Positions 40,080 through 41,916 of a stretch of 41,916 nucleotides of DNA are shown here, one piece after another. Numbering within the stretch: position 1 is the first letter of the stretch; each line of letters opens with the position of its first letter. A model generated the notes under the pieces. It was not told the origin of the DNA, searched no databases, and saw only the letters and a program-made list of their open reading frames with translations. Where the stretch lies: positions 1-41,916 of the IMG/VR virus record IMGVR_UViG_3300009109_000194; one strand, written 5' to 3'. This DNA comes from a virus. Both the position numbers and the translations under genes were made by a program.

Positions 40080-40456
40080 AACAATTCCCTTTCTGTTAAT
40101 ACTTGAAACTCATACCCATGATCTATACAATATAATCTAGCGGCTCTCCACTTGGCTCTGTTTACACTCCAAGATGTCTGCCACTTAGGTTTAATTTCAA
40201 TAATTTTCTCAATAGTCTTGCCTTCAATATCCTTGTACTTTACATAAAAATCTGGATAGTAATTGTGTGTACGCTCATCTTTTGGTGATACATATGGAAT
40301 ATGGATTGGCTCACTATCCCATTTTAATATATTCTCTGAACGATCACAATAGATCATAAATCTCCGTTCCCACATCGATCTATATATTGCATCCTTCTTA
40401 TCAAGTTTAGACTTGTTTTTAGGTATATACTTTCCTTTAATTGCTGTGTTTCTCAT
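40076..40456 (-). CDS. 4: T4 gp4-type head-completion nuclease
   Basis: 126 residues from the ATG at 40456, two bases after the upstream stop; the frame continues 24 residues further upstream inside the neighbouring gene, which I reject. The order YRSMWERRFMIYCD, ILKWDSEPIHIPYV, YYPDFYVKYK, IEIKPKWQT and WSVNRAKWRAARLYC matches T4 gp4 (formerly gp50), and the first PD-(D/E)xK-like residues E30, D69 and E87-x-K89 are kept. In T4 this protein trims and stabilises DNA ends during head completion. It is the only clear T4-hallmark gene in the window and ties it to T4-related myoviruses. Confidence 0.88.
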   Translation of the reverse strand: MRNTAIKGKYIPKNKSKLDKKDAIYRSMWERRFMIYCDRSENILKWDSEPIHIPYVSPKDERTHNYYPDFYVKYKDIEGKTIEKIIEIKPKWQTSWSVNRAKWRAARLYCIDHGYEFQVLTERELF

Positions 40457-40457
40457 T

Positions 40458-40787
40458 TTACATCCATAAGTCTGTGTAGTGCTTTCCAAACAATGCAAAT
40501 CCGTCTTTAGTGTCTTGCCAACGCTCATCAGTCCAATAGTCTATATCACTGTCTGTATCTCCGACAACATTCTCGAAAGCAATAATCATTTTATCAATTG
40601 CATCGGACCAATCTTCAAATTCCTCAAAGTCTTGTGGATAACTTTGCGAGTTATCTCGCAATTGTTCTAGAGCAGGAATAATTATTAATGCTAATGTGTG
40701 ATCCAATGCCCATGTATCCCATGGGTGTATTTCTACATCAATGTCAAAACTGCCATCATTTTGCGGCTCACCAATGTCAACTCTCAT
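40458..40787 (-). CDS. Conserved acidic phage protein
   Basis: 109 residues. HPWDTWALDHTLALIIIPALEQL, then DWSDAIDKMIIAFENVVGD and LFGKHYTDLWM are a recurrent combination in marine phage genomes that I recall without function. Acidic and helical. Overlaps the thioesterase gene by 4 nt. In related phages it is near gp4. Confidence 0.78.
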   Translation of the reverse strand: MRVDIGEPQNDGSFDIDVEIHPWDTWALDHTLALIIIPALEQLRDNSQSYPQDFEEFEDWSDAIDKMIIAFENVVGDTDSDIDYWTDERWQDTKDGFALFGKHYTDLWM

Positions 40788-41134
40788 TTTATTTTCCTCG
40801 GCCTTCCCTCATCATCAAGGGCAACATTTACAAAATCTCCACATGCTACTCTAGTTTTACCTACATATACATCAATGTGTACAGTTGCAGATGTTGTCCC
40901 TAACTTTACAATGTGTCCATAACAAGAGACTAAATCTCCTATTTGTACACACTTAAAAAATTCTATATTATTAACTGCTCGGGTAGCACTCTTTCCTTCT
41001 GGTGCTATATGTGCAGATGCCAAGTCCATTAAACCCATAAGCCAGCCACCAAATATATCGCCCCGAGCATTGGTGTCTCGCGGCATTGCTGATACTTGTA
41101 TAACTAATTTGCCTAGTAATTCGTTAAAAGCCAT
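40784..41134 (-). CDS. Hotdog acyl-CoA thioesterase, YciA type
   Basis: 116 residues. RDTNARGDIFGGWLMGLMDLASAHIA is the clear YciA signature (with the catalytic Asp in DIFGGW), followed by GDLVSCYGHIVKLGTTSATVHIDVYV and a tail ALDDEGRPRKI. Such enzymes hydrolyse fatty acyl-CoA in the cytosol. The length is slightly below that of YciA (about 130). It overlaps purN by 22 nt and its upstream neighbour by 4 nt. Phage use could be to alter host lipid metabolism; it is rarely noted in phages. Confidence 0.88.
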   Translation of the reverse strand: MAFNELLGKLVIQVSAMPRDTNARGDIFGGWLMGLMDLASAHIAPEGKSATRAVNNIEFFKCVQIGDLVSCYGHIVKLGTTSATVHIDVYVGKTRVACGDFVNVALDDEGRPRKIK

Positions 41135-41649
41135 TTAATTGTCCTTGGATATAACTCATGTTCTACTTTGTGTATTCGTTGTTCTAAATCCTCTAAACTA
41201 TCATGGTTGAGTATGGGAACTCTTATTTGCTCTATAACAGAGCCAGTATCCATTCCCTCATCTACATAATGTACTGTAACGCCGGTCTCATTAACACCTG
41301 CGTCAAATGCTTGCTTAATAGCACCCGCCCCCTTGAACTCTGGAAGTAAAGATGGATGAATGTTGATAATGTGCGATTCCCAGCGTTGTACGAAACCAGG
41401 GCTCAAGAGTCGCATAAAGCCGGCGAGTACTATTAAGTCTATTTTGTATTCTTCACATATATTTGTTGTTCTATGTTCTAATCGTTTAAGGCTAGACAAT
41501 ACATACGTAGGTATTCCTGCCTCTTCTGCTCTAGTCAATCCATAGGCATTAGGCTTGTCAGACAAAACATACTTAACAGGCAAGTTTGCGTCTATAATTG
41601 CCTGCAAGTTTGTTCCTGAACCAGATAGTAATACAACTATTCCTGACAC
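41113..41649 (-). CDS. purN: Phosphoribosylglycinamide formyltransferase PurN
   Basis: 178 residues; GTG start whose G overlaps the upstream stop (TAGTG). Transfers formyl from 10-formyltetrahydrofolate to GAR. VVLLSGSGTNLQAI at 5-18 binds substrate phosphate; VLAGFMRLLSPGF is folate-binding; the catalytic INIHPSLLPEFKG at 95-106 gives N96 and H98; and VDEGMDTGSVI at 129-139 has the catalytic Asp134. All active-site residues are present. A little shorter than E. coli PurN (212). With PurC and PurE it makes a partial purine pathway split between the two strands. Confidence 0.94.
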   Translation of the reverse strand: MSGIVVLLSGSGTNLQAIIDANLPVKYVLSDKPNAYGLTRAEEAGIPTYVLSSLKRLEHRTTNICEEYKIDLIVLAGFMRLLSPGFVQRWESHIINIHPSLLPEFKGAGAIKQAFDAGVNETGVTVHYVDEGMDTGSVIEQIRVPILNHDSLEDLEQRIHKVEHELYPRTIKWLLTNY

Positions 41650-41915
41650 TACGCCTCCGAGTAACTCGAGTTTAAAATTTCACTAAATCTTTGAGCATCA
41701 TCACCTAACTTTTGTAGGTTATGCTTGCCACAAAACTTCATAAAATGAATCCCTACACTAGTATTCTTTTTTGCTGTAATACTGTTTATAGTTTCATTCA
41801 TTTGTTCTCTAATATCGTCTGGTTGCTCCATTAAGTCAATCAGTCTTTTGTTGCGCTCGTAATCATCCTTTACTCTATGCTCAACATTATTGTGATCAAC
41901 CCAACGTTGAAGCAT
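41649..41915 (-). CDS. Unknown protein, possibly partial
   Basis: 88 residues as visible; the ATG is one base from the window edge, so the true start may lie outside. Acidic and helical, with RVKDDYERNKRLIDLMEQPDD and a C-terminal GIHFMKFCGKHNLQKLG segment. No known motif. It precedes purN with a one-base overlap. Confidence 0.6.
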   Translation of the reverse strand: MLQRWVDHNNVEHRVKDDYERNKRLIDLMEQPDDIREQMNETINSITAKKNTSVGIHFMKFCGKHNLQKLGDDAQRFSEILNSSYSEA

Positions 41916-41916
41916 C

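Noticed and set aside
40457-40528. N-terminal extension of gp4.
   Set aside because: Overlaps the neighbour's coding end; the homologous region of T4 gp4 begins near the ATG at 40456.
1-41916. tRNA genes, CRISPR arrays, IS elements, integrase or attachment sites.
   Set aside because: All gaps are shorter than 170 nt and none holds a cloverleaf, regular direct repeats with spacers, or terminal inverted repeats; no integrase motif was seen in any gene.

Overview
The window looks like part of a large, strictly lytic, T4-related myovirus genome from an aquatic, probably marine, bacterium. The evidence is 61 tightly packed genes (mostly 1-35 nt overlaps), low GC, no rRNA, tRNA, IS element or CRISPR array that I can see, a T4 gp4-type head-completion nuclease at 40076-40456, a flavin-dependent thymidylate synthase, T4-late-promoter-like octamers, and several small proteins I remember from marine T4-like phages. 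Only one virion-assembly gene is visible, so the structural module must lie elsewhere. The host is unknown. The phage bL31 is the zinc-binding form, which I associate more with gammaproteobacteria and similar groups than with SAR11; this is only a hint.

Left half, 4-19382, plus strand, one continuous operon-like run. It opens with four adjacent radical-SAM proteins of the N-terminal-twitch type (4-5242). Next is a metabolic and translation block: type II glutamine synthetase, ribosomal protein bL31, PurC, PurE and a YqeY-like protein (5239-8080). Then come an unknown Trp-rich protein, three GDSL/SGNH-like proteins, a small Smr protein, a NodU-type carbamoyltransferase, a fourth SGNH-like protein, a sulfotransferase-like protein and a fifth radical-SAM protein (8077-16154). 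The run ends with a 1073-residue protein built from about ten repeats (16161-19382).

Right half, 19324-41915, almost all minus strand. It starts, converging with the left run, with a sugar-nucleotide cassette (Gfo/Idh/MocA dehydrogenase, DegT aminotransferase, SDR epimerase/dehydratase) and ThyX. It continues with small phage proteins, a eukaryotic-type phosphomannomutase, a DNA-methyltransferase-like protein, a secreted FG-GAP protein with an autotransporter-like C-terminus, and a VWA/MoxR ATPase pair. After that lie many small early-type genes (a wHTH-like protein, an HAD phosphatase, a GIY-YIG protein) and finally gp4, a YciA-type thioesterase and PurN. Two lone plus-strand genes (24449-24955, an exported protein; 33002-33724, sulfotransferase-like) interrupt it.

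Two themes emerge. One is host takeover of nitrogen, purine, thymidylate and translation functions (GS, PurC/E/N, ThyX, bL31, YqeY). The other is a surface- or glycan-modification island (radical SAMs, SGNH proteins, carbamoyltransferase, sulfotransferase-like proteins, repeat protein, amino-sugar cassette, phosphomannomutase). The most original signals are regulatory. Three minus-strand sigma70 promoters share an 11-bp box exactly 14 bp upstream of the -35 element. An intrinsic terminator lies inside the methyltransferase reading frame. A 24-bp perfect palindrome overlaps a late-promoter octamer. Two genes of 51 and 53 codons, previously easy to miss, fill gaps in the right arm.
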